Part shown: piece by piece, positions 7,508 through 15,386 of the stretch
How the letters are laid out: each line of letters opens with the position of its first letter
How positions within the stretch are numbered: position 1 is the first letter of the stretch
IMG/VR virus record: IMGVR_UViG_3300044641_004408
Span: 1-64,000 of that record
Origin: a virus
Direction: 5' to 3' (one strand)
Length of the DNA stretch: 64,000 nt
The notes under the pieces: generated by a model
Databases searched by the model: none
Told to the model about the DNA's origin: nothing
The model's input: the letters and a program-made list of their open reading frames with translations, nothing else
Program-made: the position numbers and the translations under genes

Positions 7508-7703
7508 CATCTATTTCTCCATCGGGTAGCATATCTATTTGCTTTATAAGAATGACCTCCATTTTTTTGAATTGATTAAGCACTTCCAGTAAAGACTCGG
7601 CATAGACCAATTTAGTTAGGTTTATGCCGTTTTTTTTGAAATAAACTCTATATGCTTTCACTTGGAGTAGGTATTTGAGATTTGGCAAATTTCTTTTTAG
7701 CAT
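7491..7703 (-). CDS. Hypothetical protein, 70 aa
   Basis: Last gene of the leftward lysis-side operon. It overlaps the end of the HExxH gene by 56 bases, so translation may start later. The body has the pattern of a very common small phage protein type (basic strand, AES turn, helix, hydrophobic strand: KAYRVYFKKNG...YAESLLEVL). Function unknown. Confidence 0.45.
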   Translation of the reverse strand: MLKRNLPNLKYLLQVKAYRVYFKKNGINLTKLVYAESLLEVLNQFKKMEVILIKQIDMLPDGEIDVISLN

Positions 7704-8049
7704 CCTCGCACTTGCTATAAAGATACTGAACTAGGTAAGCTTCATTCTCATCATTATCTACATCTAATTTAATACCCCTTTTTGAGTATATAAAGTTCTT
7801 GGCATGGATTATCTCATGAAACATAAATTCAGTGGCAAATTTGCCCTCATTTGGCAAACAAAGGTATATATCATCTTTGTATGTTAGGCACAATGCAGCA
7901 GCAGTTTTTGCATAGTTATCTCTATTGTCATCTAAATCAAATATCTTATCAGTAAGCATATCCGACATTTTAGGTGCTACCATTATTTTAATAGTAACGT
8001 AAAACGTTGGTATCTTATAAGTATAAGTCTTATATAACTTCTGCTTCAT
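7648..8049 (-). CDS. Small HExxH zinc-metallopeptidase-like protein
   Basis: In this 133-residue protein, residues 78-82 read HEIIH, the zinc-binding HExxH of zincin peptidases, inside a predicted helix (FMFHEIIHAKNF). About 20 residues later a second helix carries ENEAYLVQY, whose Glu could be the third zinc ligand as in gluzincin-type proteins. The size is that of minimal phage and bacterial zincins. Target unknown. The start at 8049 overlaps the upstream GIY-YIG gene by 20 bases. It could also be an inactive zinc protein, but the motif is intact. Confidence 0.65.
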   Translation of the reverse strand: MKQKLYKTYTYKIPTFYVTIKIMVAPKMSDMLTDKIFDLDDNRDNYAKTAAALCLTYKDDIYLCLPNEGKFATEFMFHEIIHAKNFIYSKRGIKLDVDNDENEAYLVQYLYSKCEDAKKKFAKSQIPTPSESI

Positions 8050-8635
8050 GGCTTATTCTTTTGAATGTATAACCACCCGTATGATTTCTTCTACCATTTA
8101 AAACTGCCGATACTTTAGTAGCCGTAACCCCAAGACTTTCTGCACAATCCCTAATACCTTCATATTGCCCTAAATAAACTCCATTTTTAAACACTTGAAT
8201 ATACCCTTTAAAGTTCTTACATCTTGCTCCAGTAATGCCAAAAGCGGGGTTCTTTTGCCCCTTTCTGTTGATCAATAGCTCCATTAAGGCTTCGCTATTC
8301 TTTCTTCCTTTGTTAACCTTGCTAATCTTATCTCTTGTTTCTTGGCTTGGGTTTATGGTTCCATCCCCGCCATTAGTTAAATTAGCTAGTGTTCCATTAC
8401 CTAAGTCTATTCTTCCATATAACTCTATAAACTCAATTTCTTTCAATTTAGCTTCATCATAAGTAATGTCATCAAATAGTATTTCTACCTCATAATCCGA
8501 TTTAGCTATTATTTTTTTCCAAAGATTGCTTCTTCTTGCTTTTTCTTTGGCTCTTTTATTGGTCATATCATTTCCAATACCAATATAAAATGGTTCGTTT
8601 TTATCAAGCCTAATATGTCGGTAAACATATGCCAT
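8030..8635 (-). CDS. GIY-YIG homing endonuclease with NUMOD-type DNA-binding tail
   Basis: The N-terminal half has the GIY-YIG layout (VYRHI at 3-7, FYIGIG at 16-21, a helical core with a catalytic-type Arg/Lys region and conserved Glu, and NLTNGGDG at about 86-93). The tail has a NUMOD3-like KISKVNKGRKNSEAL segment and a GQYEGIRDCAESLGVT helix-turn-helix of NUMOD1 type. This is a free-standing homing endonuclease that spreads its own gene by cutting related phages lacking it. It sits between the metallophosphoesterase and HExxH genes, neither of which looks interrupted. Confidence 0.9.
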   Translation of the reverse strand: MAYVYRHIRLDKNEPFYIGIGNDMTNKRAKEKARRSNLWKKIIAKSDYEVEILFDDITYDEAKLKEIEFIELYGRIDLGNGTLANLTNGGDGTINPSQETRDKISKVNKGRKNSEALMELLINRKGQKNPAFGITGARCKNFKGYIQVFKNGVYLGQYEGIRDCAESLGVTATKVSAVLNGRRNHTGGYTFKRISHEAEVI

Positions 8636-8637
8636 TG

Positions 8638-9645
8638 TTAATGCAATTTACCATTAATTATTTGATAGTTCTTAACTGTAAAATCACCACTTGATTCAAT
8701 TAATATATGAGCAAATCCATGTTGAGAATTACTTACTAATGGACTATACGCAGGTCGCAATTCGCATAAACACCCTGTTGACCAACACCCAATAACATTG
8801 CCGTCCAAATCTGTTTCTGGATGAAAACTTGCTCTATGCAGATGCCCAACAATTACGCTTTGCTTTGCTCTTAAAAATGCTCCTCTTGCAGGGGATACGG
8901 GTACAAATATACCCTTAAAGATATGATGACCATGAGTAATAGATAACTTACCGGCTTTTACTAATATAGTATCATCTAATATTTGTATTTTTTGCTCATT
9001 AAGTTGCAATCTTTCTTCCAAGTGAAAATATGGATCATCCCAAATCTCTCTAACTTTTTGTTCTAAAAACTTTTCCCATCTTATACAATGATTACCTTTT
9101 AACCAATAAATAGACGCCACTGGGAATAAATTTCTCAATTGCACTAAAAATTCTTTGGTAGCATCAAACTCTTGTTTAACGCTTCTTTTTTTCATATCCT
9201 TTTCAAATCTACTCACTTGGCTATTATCTATAAGATCGCCATTAATAAATATAGTATTTACTTTATGCTCTTTTCCATAAGATAATGCTATTGTAATGGC
9301 ATCTATATCATGGTAAGGTATGTGTAAATCGGATATTAAAAGAATGTTATTACAAGCCAATGGCAACTTAAATGGCTCTCTTTTTTCCTGATGGCTTTCT
9401 GGCAATTTATATGGATTGTAAGGTCTTGCTTCTGTTTTTATAAAATCTTCGTTTTTTACTTGAGCTTTCCTTCTATCCCCACATTTGCCTTCAATATATC
9501 TTAATGTACCTCTTGCAGTTTCTACATCAATAAAAGCAAGATTGTTTTCTTTGTACATTATCCTAGCCAATTTTAATGTTGGCATATCGGGATACTTTGT
9601 ACGATATTGTCTAGCAATATCTGCGTTACCATTTTTTGCTGGCAT
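8638..9645 (-). CDS. Calcineurin-like metallophosphoesterase
   Basis: The dinuclear-metal motifs appear in order in the 335-residue protein: SDLHIPYHD, NGDLIDN, KGNHCIRWE, THGHH and GHLHRA. These are the D-H, GD, GNH, H and GHxH signatures of the family. About 95 N-terminal residues before the first motif include a helical, basic section (LKLARIMYKENNLAF...) that may bind DNA. Related phage proteins are phosphodiesterases or nucleases of unclear substrate. It is followed at 2 bases by the homing endonuclease and preceded by the endolysin gene. Confidence 0.88.
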   Translation of the reverse strand: MPAKNGNADIARQYRTKYPDMPTLKLARIMYKENNLAFIDVETARGTLRYIEGKCGDRRKAQVKNEDFIKTEARPYNPYKLPESHQEKREPFKLPLACNNILLISDLHIPYHDIDAITIALSYGKEHKVNTIFINGDLIDNSQVSRFEKDMKKRSVKQEFDATKEFLVQLRNLFPVASIYWLKGNHCIRWEKFLEQKVREIWDDPYFHLEERLQLNEQKIQILDDTILVKAGKLSITHGHHIFKGIFVPVSPARGAFLRAKQSVIVGHLHRASFHPETDLDGNVIGCWSTGCLCELRPAYSPLVSNSQHGFAHILIESSGDFTVKNYQIINGKLH

Positions 9646-9655
9646 ATTTTTTTGA

Positions 9656-10162
9656 TTAGATTAATACAAATCCATTCTTATCAACCTTACCTGATTTATG
9701 TAATCCTTGTAATTCTGCAATAGATTTACCAAGTGTTTTTTGGAAGTGTGGAGCATCTACGAATTTCCAATCTCCTCCCCACTCATAGCCATATCTTTTA
9801 AAAATAGCTACAATCTCTTGCCAGTCGCTTTTACCATCACCATCAAAGTCGGTCTTTAGATCCCAACTTGCAGTTTCAAAAGTACCATTCTTATCTTTGT
9901 CAACTAACAAAACAATATCAATAGCTAATCCGTAGTTATGGTAAGACTGACCTCCTTTAGCCTTAGTAACAATAGCACCTGGCTTTGTTCTACCTTGTGC
10001 GAACAATGCGTCTTGTTCTGCAAATGTTCTAAGCGTATAAGCAAAACGACAAGCTGCGGTGCCAGTTAAAGCTTCAACAATCTCATCATACATGGTTAAT
10101 GCTTCTTCTCTTAATTTAGGGTGGAGCAATTGTATTCTCTCCAACGTTTTTTGGTCTTTCAT
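9656..10162 (-). CDS. M15-family peptidoglycan peptidase (endolysin)
   Basis: The zinc site of the M15/VanY-type peptidases is complete in this 168-residue protein: SYHNYGLAID gives His75 and Asp82, and DAPHFQ gives His139. Such phage enzymes cut L-Ala-D-Glu or D-Ala-D-Ala type bonds of the cell-wall peptides and release progeny. There is no signal peptide, so it needs a holin or similar. Between the catalytic parts, residues about 88-113 carry two Asp-rich loops (DKDKNGTFE and DFDGDGKSDW) that look like EF-hand or dockerin-type calcium loops. Small membrane protein genes of the lysis cassette lie just upstream. Confidence 0.9.
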   Translation of the reverse strand: MKDQKTLERIQLLHPKLREEALTMYDEIVEALTGTAACRFAYTLRTFAEQDALFAQGRTKPGAIVTKAKGGQSYHNYGLAIDIVLLVDKDKNGTFETASWDLKTDFDGDGKSDWQEIVAIFKRYGYEWGGDWKFVDAPHFQKTLGKSIAELQGLHKSGKVDKNGFVLI

Positions 10163-10193
10163 TTTTATAACATTTTAATTGTGATTAATACCA

Positions 10194-10412
10194 TTATTCG
10201 GCATTCTTTTTAAATATTTTTTCTACTGCCGTTAAACCTAAAGTCCCAAAGGCTAATAAAGCTACTGCTTCTACTAAAACTGGACTTGGAGCAAAATGCT
10301 CCTCACTAAATTGGTTATGGTACATAGTAGCACACAAAGCAATTGTGCAAAGCAATCCGCAAAGACGCTTCATACTATATCTACCATTATCTTCTTGAAA
10401 AAATTGTTTCAT
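10194..10412 (-). CDS. Two-helix membrane protein, holin candidate, 72 aa
   Basis: A basic N terminus (EDNGRYSMKRLCG) is followed by a hydrophobic segment (about 18-31), a polar turn and a second hydrophobic segment (about 45-63), ending in a Lys-rich tail. This is the topology of small class II holins. It lies directly upstream of the endolysin gene. Holins share little sequence, so this rests on topology and position only. Confidence 0.55.
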   Translation of the reverse strand: MKQFFQEDNGRYSMKRLCGLLCTIALCATMYHNQFSEEHFAPSPVLVEAVALLAFGTLGLTAVEKIFKKNAE

Positions 10413-10413
10413 A

Positions 10414-10812
10414 TTATTTGATTTGAGTAAATTGTAAAATTATAACTCCGATGAGGATGATTTTTTGGAGGAGGTGGAACGCTTCTTCTTTTTCGTAGTT
10501 GATATCTCTGTATCCGGTATAAAGCTCTCTACTTGCTTCGTATTTTCCTTTCCAATAAAAGATTGTATCATTTTTAACAAGTAATTTTTTATAAAGCTCT
10601 TCATTTGTTTTGTTTTTAATTGCGACTGAATCGGTTAATGAATCTATTTTTTGAGAATAAAACTTGTAAAGCTGGTTAATTGTATCTGCTTGTGACACTT
10701 TCATTATAACTACCGAATCACCCCTAAATATTCTTTTAACGGGGTATTGGGAGTAACTGGAATGGCACAAGAGTATCAAAGCTAATACTATCAAACTTTG
10801 CTTTAGTTTCAT
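10414..10812 (-). CDS. Exported protein with C-terminal membrane anchor (spanin candidate)
   Basis: The 132-residue protein starts with a signal peptide (hydrophobic residues 7-16, then HSSYSQ, the Bacteroidota style of cleavage before Gln). It has a long charged, coiled-coil-like middle and ends in a hydrophobic segment (IILIGVIILQF). Anchors at both ends with a periplasmic rod between would suit a unimolecular spanin, although Cys16 has no canonical lipobox. Its first 77 bases overlap the preceding gene in another frame, recalling Rz/Rz1 arrangements. An internal start at 10701 would lose the signal peptide and is less likely. Confidence 0.5.
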   Translation of the reverse strand: MKLKQSLIVLALILLCHSSYSQYPVKRIFRGDSVVIMKVSQADTINQLYKFYSQKIDSLTDSVAIKNKTNEELYKKLLVKNDTIFYWKGKYEASRELYTGYRDINYEKEEAFHLLQKIILIGVIILQFTQIK

Positions 10813-11050
10813 TTAATTCTATTTTTAATTCTTTGTTTTCTTCTTTTAATCCTACAATTTGACTAATAGTCTGCTTTACTATCTTATTTTGTTCTTTAGT
10901 AGCAGCATCTTGTAAAGTGGCTTGAATTTGAATATTAGACTGCGCCTTTTTTAAAAGCATATCAAACTCTTGATCCTCTTTTGACTCCTCACTTACACCT
11001 TGAGCCGTAACACCACAACCAAATAAAAATATGAATACTAAGTATTTCAT
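10736..11050 (-). CDS. Small lipoprotein-like coiled-coil protein (outer spanin candidate)
   Basis: The first 17 residues form a signal peptide. LFGC at residues 9-12 fits a lipobox, although cleavage at VTA-Q is also possible. The mature part is rich in Glu and Lys with heptad-like spacing (VGLKEENKELKIELNE), and the end is Pro-containing (PFQLLPIPR). Its start overlaps the stop of the upstream membrane protein. Next to a membrane-anchored coiled-coil protein, this looks like the outer partner of a two-part spanin. Family-level proof is lacking. Confidence 0.5.
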   Translation of the reverse strand: MKYLVFIFLFGCGVTAQGVSEESKEDQEFDMLLKKAQSNIQIQATLQDAATKEQNKIVKQTISQIVGLKEENKELKIELNETKAKFDSISFDTLVPFQLLPIPR

Positions 11051-11367
11051 TATTTAAGGGATTTTATAGCTCCTAAATCATTTAACATTTTTAATTGGGA
11101 TGCGGTTACTGCACCTGAAGAATCGCTTCTCCTTAATGCATCTTGCACTGCATCTAATCTTGTTTCTACCTTATCCACTCTTCTTTCTTGTTTATCTGCA
11201 TTGGTCTGGAAGGTACTTCTGATATCTACATATAAGCCTAGTATGCCTGCTATTGCTATAAACGCTATGGCTTCTTTCGGATGTTTTACAAAATCCTTGA
11301 AGGAAACGGGCAATGGATTTGCAGATACATTTACATCTTTTTTTTCATCTGTCTTTTTTGCTGCCAT
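11050..11367 (-). CDS. Membrane-anchored coiled-coil protein (inner spanin or holin-like candidate)
   Basis: A Lys-rich cytoplasmic N terminus of about 33 residues leads into one hydrophobic helix (AIAFIAIAGILGLYV), then a charged helix with heptad pattern (RRVDKVETRLDAVQDALRR). Type II membrane topology with a coiled coil in the periplasm is that of inner spanins; some phage hemolysin/XhlA-type holins look alike. It overlaps the lipoprotein-like gene by one base. Confidence 0.5.
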   Translation of the reverse strand: MAAKKTDEKKDVNVSANPLPVSFKDFVKHPKEAIAFIAIAGILGLYVDIRSTFQTNADKQERRVDKVETRLDAVQDALRRSDSSGAVTASQLKMLNDLGAIKSLK

Positions 11368-11369
11368 TG

Positions 11370-11930
11370 TTAAAATATTTTAGAGTAGTATCCTAATTGG
11401 AACTGCTTATTGTTAGTGATATTTAATTGGATAATCCCTTTATTAGGTGATTTGTAAATCAAGCCTCCCCCATATCCAAAATTATTTTCTTGCTTAGTTG
11501 CCATTACTCCCCAATATAGTGCTGCTTTTGGTGGTGGCGGTGGCGTGCGTAATTCTCTTACTTTCACAATAGTTTTTTCAGTAAAATGTGCGTCATAGCC
11601 TCTACCAAAAATCTTATTTTGAGAGATCGTATCTTGGATGGAAACGTAATTATCCGTATTTATACGCAAAGTATCTAAATAAACTTTTACCTTATTATAA
11701 TCATTAACTATATAGGTGGTATCGTGTACCTCCTTAACTTGGTAAATTGTATCTAAAACAACAAAAGGGATAGCATCCCCTTTTTTATATTTCCTTATTG
11801 TATCGTGCTTTATCAGCGTATCTATCTTAGTGATAACTTTAGCATCGCCTCCCTTATCATGAGGGGCTAAAACAAAAAAAAGCACTACAAATACGAGTGC
11901 TAAAATTAGAATGTTTTTAGCTGTTCCCAT
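11370..11930 (-). CDS. Membrane-anchored periplasmic protein, 186 aa
   Basis: An N-terminal membrane segment (about residues 6-22) is followed by an Asp/Thr/Val-rich strand-forming region in which DT-[LIY] turns recur (KIDTLIKHDTIRKY, VVLDTIYQVKEVHDTTY). A PPPPP stretch follows at about 130, and the aromatic Gly-rich end (FGYGGGLIY...QLGYYSKIF) resembles an outer-membrane beta hairpin. It spans 186 residues, enough to reach across the periplasm. It may belong to the lysis complex or modify the host envelope. Confidence 0.45.
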   Translation of the reverse strand: MGTAKNILILALVFVVLFFVLAPHDKGGDAKVITKIDTLIKHDTIRKYKKGDAIPFVVLDTIYQVKEVHDTTYIVNDYNKVKVYLDTLRINTDNYVSIQDTISQNKIFGRGYDAHFTEKTIVKVRELRTPPPPPKAALYWGVMATKQENNFGYGGGLIYKSPNKGIIQLNITNNKQFQLGYYSKIF

Positions 11931-12105
11931 TGTGTTTCTTACTATTTTTATGTTTATAATAATAATATCTTATAGTAAACGAACCAGCACAGATACCAAT
12001 TAAACTAGCAACTAGGCTAACATATGGTTGAATTGTAGTTATAGATACAGCTGCACTTAGTAAACTTACAGATGCAGAAACGTCAGCCAAAGTATTATTC
12101 CCCAT
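11917..12105 (-). CDS. Small membrane protein, 62 aa, head of the lysis operon
   Basis: The frame is open from 12132, but a promoter box TATATTTG occupies 12120-12127, so the ATG at 12105 (MGNNTLADV) is the better start. Two hydrophobic segments follow (about 11-23 and 27-42), then RYYYYKHKNSKKH. The basic cytoplasmic end and two helices suit a holin or antiholin. It overlaps the next gene by 14 bases. Confidence 0.5.
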   Translation of the reverse strand: MGNNTLADVSASVSLLSAAVSITTIQPYVSLVASLIGICAGSFTIRYYYYKHKNSKKHNGNS

Positions 12106-12119
12106 TTTCAATTTTTTAA

Positions 12120-12127
12120 CAAATATA
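12120..12127 (-). promoter_or_regulatory. Bacteroidota-type -7 box TATATTTG for the lysis operon
   Basis: Read on the minus strand this is TATATTTG, matching the TAnnTTTG box of Bacteroidota housekeeping promoters, 14 bases before the ATG at 12105. No clear TTTG -33 element is seen. The spacing equals that of other boxes in this window (14-18 bases). Confidence 0.55.
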
Positions 12128-12169
12128 ACCAATAATATATTATATTTTTTAAATTGCCCACTTTTTTTC

Positions 12170-13249
12170 CTAAACCGTCCATTTACTCATTGGACAAGCC
12201 TCCGCTCCTACTGGACTAAAAACTTTGGCACTTGTCGTACACCCACACTTATCGCAATAATCCCTTATGGGAGATTGAACCCAAAACTCACAACCAGCAC
12301 ATATTTCAAGTCTTTTTTCAGCTATTTCCTTCTGCTCTTGGGTTGGATTAAATGATATAGCATAAGACATTATGATTTCCTTTAATTTATTCATAAACAA
12401 GTTTTTATAATTATTTATATTACCCCAATATGGGTGTATTTCTGTTAAATTGTCTTTATCATAAATAGAATTATGGCTAGTAAAATGAACTCCATGATTT
12501 ATATGAATTGCCTCATTTTGACAGTTCCATTGACTCCTTTTTAGTTTTTGTGTTTCAATCATTCCACTATTTGTGATTAATGCATTAGGCAATATACTCA
12601 AACAATGCTCAATTGCATCATCCAATCTCATTGTCATTTGATGAAATGGTTCATCATCTTGTTTTCTTTTTTGCCATCCACTCCTACAAACGCCTCCGTA
12701 ATTCATATTGGTTAACACTTCTCCTGAAGGGAAATCGGGGTAATCAAAATAGCCAACTGGATACATTACATCATGCTCTAAAAAAGAAACATAATCATAA
12801 TTTCCCATTGTCTTAGCTTTGTATAAGCATTGCATTATTTGCAACAATTGATTTAAATGGGATTGGCTTTTATACCAGCTATTAATTTGATAAAATGGTA
12901 TGTTTGGCATATGTTCCCAAGTGCATACTACAATATCAGCTACATCTTCACTTGCTTCTTTAATAGTGTCAAGTGATTTGTATATTGCTGGCCATATTTC
13001 ATGATTATTATTATTTGAGTAAAATATACCTAATTTTCTGTTATTTGATTTAGGATAAACTAACGTATCTCCTTCTCTAATTTGAGCTTGGAAGCCATCT
13101 TCAAATTCAATATCAAGATATTTAACGGTTCCTACTGCTGGATCTCCAACTATGTCATTATTAGAAGTAATAACAAGCTTACCTCCTACCACTTTGCTTT
13201 GTATTAAAGTTGTACAATCTACCCCTGCGTATGTTGCTTTTTTAATCAT
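12170..13249 (-). CDS. Glycosyltransferase-like protein with N-terminal beta domain and C-terminal zinc-finger motif
   Basis: This 359-residue protein appears to have three parts. Residues 1-75 form a beta-rich domain (VVGGKLVITSNN, then GDPAVGTVKYLDIEF) resembling DUF3395-type domains. The middle part looks like a GT-A-type fold: an alpha/beta start, then DYVSFLEHDVMYP with EHD in the place of a DxD metal motif, then conserved His pairs. The last 45 residues carry CAGCEFW...CDKCGC...AEACP, a zinc-ribbon-like cluster. A role in adding or tethering a sugar is inferred from the domains and the neighbours at 13251-18784. Confidence 0.6.
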   Translation of the reverse strand: MIKKATYAGVDCTTLIQSKVVGGKLVITSNNDIVGDPAVGTVKYLDIEFEDGFQAQIREGDTLVYPKSNNRKLGIFYSNNNNHEIWPAIYKSLDTIKEASEDVADIVVCTWEHMPNIPFYQINSWYKSQSHLNQLLQIMQCLYKAKTMGNYDYVSFLEHDVMYPVGYFDYPDFPSGEVLTNMNYGGVCRSGWQKRKQDDEPFHQMTMRLDDAIEHCLSILPNALITNSGMIETQKLKRSQWNCQNEAIHINHGVHFTSHNSIYDKDNLTEIHPYWGNINNYKNLFMNKLKEIIMSYAISFNPTQEQKEIAEKRLEICAGCEFWVQSPIRDYCDKCGCTTSAKVFSPVGAEACPMSKWTV

Positions 13250-13250
13250 A

Positions 13251-13763
13251 TTATCTTTTTGCGTGCATTATGCCCATTATATTAATATCAGTACAAAACC
13301 ATCCAAATTGATTGGTAGCAAATATATCAAAGCCTAATTCGGTTAATTTTTCTTCTAATATTTTTTTACACTCTGGATTGTGATACTCTACCGCTATTTC
13401 TTCAACTGATTGAAATTGCTCTGCGGTAATATTTTCCATATGACGTTCATAACCTTCAATATCCATTTTAATTAATTGCGGCTTGTGGTCTGTAATCAAA
13501 TTAAGTAAATCATCAAATTCTAAAATTGTTTTACAAACAAAAGTATGGTCTGGAAAAGTTTCATTTAACTTTTCAACCTCTCCGCATGATGCATCTACCC
13601 CAATGATTTTTTTAGCCCCTCTATTTATAAAATATTGTGGAGTTGATTCAAATGGTTGGAATAACCATCCACACCCTAAATCTAATACTACTTTACCTTC
13701 TACGTCTTTAATATCGTTCCAATGTTCAAGTGGATTTTCTGATTCAACTACTTTTGTTGTCAT
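13251..13763 (-). CDS. FkbM-type SAM-dependent methyltransferase
   Basis: In 170 residues the protein shows the class I motifs: KVVLDLGCGW (SAM-binding glycine loop, about 23-32), IIGVDAS (motif II acidic end), and IKMDIEGYE at about 97-105, the FkbM hallmark. FkbM proteins O-methylate sugars or polyketides and are frequent in glycan clusters. It overlaps the GT gene upstream by 4 bases (13760-13763), so the two are co-translated. Expected role: methyl-capping or decoration of the glycan made by this cluster. Confidence 0.82.
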   Translation of the reverse strand: MTTKVVESENPLEHWNDIKDVEGKVVLDLGCGWLFQPFESTPQYFINRGAKKIIGVDASCGEVEKLNETFPDHTFVCKTILEFDDLLNLITDHKPQLIKMDIEGYERHMENITAEQFQSVEEIAVEYHNPECKKILEEKLTELGFDIFATNQFGWFCTDINIMGIMHAKR

Positions 13764-14689
13764 AATAAAACTGATTTTTTTTCTATTTTTTGTATAATAT
13801 CATAGTATTTTTTAGATGCGGTGCCTTCCTTTATTTGCAAATTTTTATTGTAAGGCAATTCATTAATATACAATGCTTTATAGAAAAGACCACTTGCTGC
13901 TTCTGTAACACCTGCATTATGGAATATATTTAGCCTATGCCAATCTGCTTCTGTACTTGTACCCCAAGCAAACTCTAGTGCCGGATGGCATATGGTTTCT
14001 TTGCCCATCTTCCACCCATTCCAAAGCACGCTCCACATATCGCTACACCATATTTGTAGTTCATGATAAGTAGGGTTTTCTTGCTTTTTTAGGTTGTTTA
14101 AATCAGTAATTTCTTTGAACAATCTTTCGCAATCTTTTTCTACCCTTTCCCAATATTCCGCATTGATACCCTTCATTAGGTATTGTGCGCCTATTGCGTT
14201 TAGTTCATTGTCTTTTATTAATTGCTTGTCTATGTCTACTATTTCGCACATTTTATCTAATATGTCCTCACCTTTGGAAATAATGTAGTCATGACCTATG
14301 TACCATCTTGTATCAGATCCATACCATTTGTCATCTTGTAAAAATTGGCTCCAATCAATTGGCTTGGTAAATACAATATCACAATCATGATATAAGATAG
14401 CTTCCTTCTCCAATTCGGGGAAAGCCTTGAAATGCTGTTTTAAGATGTTTGGTCTTATGGAAGATATATAGTGCCTTGTTTCCCTTGTATCATCATAGAA
14501 AAAAAATCTAGCTGGGTAAGCATTGGCTAATCTTATCCAATTATCTGGGATTACATTATTTACTTTCCAACATACTACATCAACATGATTAGGATTAATC
14601 CCCATGCTAATGAAATTATTCAAAAGGGTTTCCACCTGCCAAACGTAATAATCGCTCGCAGGCTGCGCACAGACAAAACGTAAATTCAT
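13760..14689 (-). CDS. GT-A-fold glycosyltransferase
   Basis: The 309-residue protein begins with a strand and QPASDYYVWQVETLL, continues with a Rossmann-like pattern (VDVVCWK), and at about residues 99-105 has YHDCDIVF: a DxD motif (D-C-D) for metal and nucleotide-sugar binding, right after a hydrophobic strand. Conserved Trp-rich and His segments in the second half fit an acceptor site. The layout is similar to eukaryote-like GT families acting on hydroxylated amino acids, but I do not assign a family. Co-translated with the FkbM methyltransferase. Confidence 0.72.
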   Translation of the reverse strand: MNLRFVCAQPASDYYVWQVETLLNNFISMGINPNHVDVVCWKVNNVIPDNWIRLANAYPARFFFYDDTRETRHYISSIRPNILKQHFKAFPELEKEAILYHDCDIVFTKPIDWSQFLQDDKWYGSDTRWYIGHDYIISKGEDILDKMCEIVDIDKQLIKDNELNAIGAQYLMKGINAEYWERVEKDCERLFKEITDLNNLKKQENPTYHELQIWCSDMWSVLWNGWKMGKETICHPALEFAWGTSTEADWHRLNIFHNAGVTEAASGLFYKALYINELPYNKNLQIKEGTASKKYYDIIQKIEKKSVLL

Positions 14690-14694
14690 AAATT

Positions 14695-14886
14695 TTAATT
14701 TACTTCAACAACTTCAGATGCTGATTGAGAAGCTTTGTATTGCTCCATTGCTAATCCTTGAATTAAATTAACAATTTCAATGCCATATTTTGTAGGCATT
14801 TCGCTTGCTAACCTGTGTAAATGCTCGGTTTGAGCTGGATTTAAAGATGGAAACGGGATTGATACTGGTTCAGTTACTTGACTCAT
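14695..14886 (-). CDS. Hypothetical protein, 63 aa
   Basis: A 63-residue protein, Pro-rich at first (SIPFPSLNPAQ), then helical. It sits 5 bases upstream of the glycosyltransferase gene. Not recognised. A near-copy (14 of 15 bases) of the AT motif lies at 14908-14922, upstream of its start. Confidence 0.5.
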   Translation of the reverse strand: MSQVTEPVSIPFPSLNPAQTEHLHRLASEMPTKYGIEIVNLIQGLAMEQYKASQSASEVVEVN

Positions 14887-14929
14887 ATGTTTTATTTTTT
14901 TGCTAAATTAATTAAATTTATTAATATTC

Positions 14930-15307
14930 CTAATATTCCTTGTAAGACTTTTCTTCTACTAGCTCGGAGCCATACTTAGTGTTTATCTGCTTCTTAATAA
15001 TCGCCCTCACATCATTCAATTGGTACACTTCCCTAGCTAGTCCTATGAACTTTTCGGTAAATGACTTCATTCTTTCGCACTCCCTTAAATCATCCTCTAC
15101 TTTCCATAGCTTTTTGTTTATGTTATAGAGTTCTTGTGTTAGTGGATCTGTCAATGCTTCTGGATGCTTTCTTTCTAATGCCCCTTTTATGTATTTCCAC
15201 TCTTTCTCTATATTCTCTAACTTATCTTTCTCGTATATAAGTAATTTTTTTATGGTAAGGATAGTATATTTATCTGCCACCTCACCGATGCTTGCTTCTA
15301 TCTTCAT
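14930..15307 (-). CDS. DUF6165-family protein of glycan clusters
   Basis: The start IEASIGEVADKYTILTIKKL, followed by a long charged helical region, is the DUF6165 pattern: a Gly-Glu turn, a D-K-x-T-I-L motif, then helices. The family is found next to glycosyltransferases in bacterial surface-polysaccharide clusters; its biochemical role is unknown. The 125-residue length fits. A TACCTTTG box ends 4 bases from the start codon, so its transcript could be almost leaderless. Confidence 0.68.
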   Translation of the reverse strand: MKIEASIGEVADKYTILTIKKLLIYEKDKLENIEKEWKYIKGALERKHPEALTDPLTQELYNINKKLWKVEDDLRECERMKSFTEKFIGLAREVYQLNDVRAIIKKQINTKYGSELVEEKSYKEY

Positions 15308-15311
15308 AATA

Positions 15312-15319
15312 CAAAGGTA
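15312..15319 (-). promoter_or_regulatory. -7 box TACCTTTG for the DUF6165 gene
   Basis: Minus-strand TACCTTTG, matching TAnnTTTG, lies 4 bases from the ATG at 15307. This implies a transcript starting at or near the ATG. It shares an AT-rich divergent region with the plus-strand box at 15363. Confidence 0.4.
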
Positions 15320-15362
15320 GTAATTTTATTAATATTTATTTAATTTAATTAATTTAATTTTA

Positions 15363-15370
15363 TAGCTTTG
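15363..15370 (+). promoter_or_regulatory. -7 box TAGCTTTG for the methyltransferase-GT gene
   Basis: Plus-strand TAGCTTTG matches TAnnTTTG and lies 16 bases before the ATG at 15387, the spacing seen at other operon heads in the window. It is preceded by repeated TTAATT blocks related to the AT motif (13 of 15 bases on the minus strand). Confidence 0.5.
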
Positions 15371-15386
15371 CCTAAAACATATAAAC

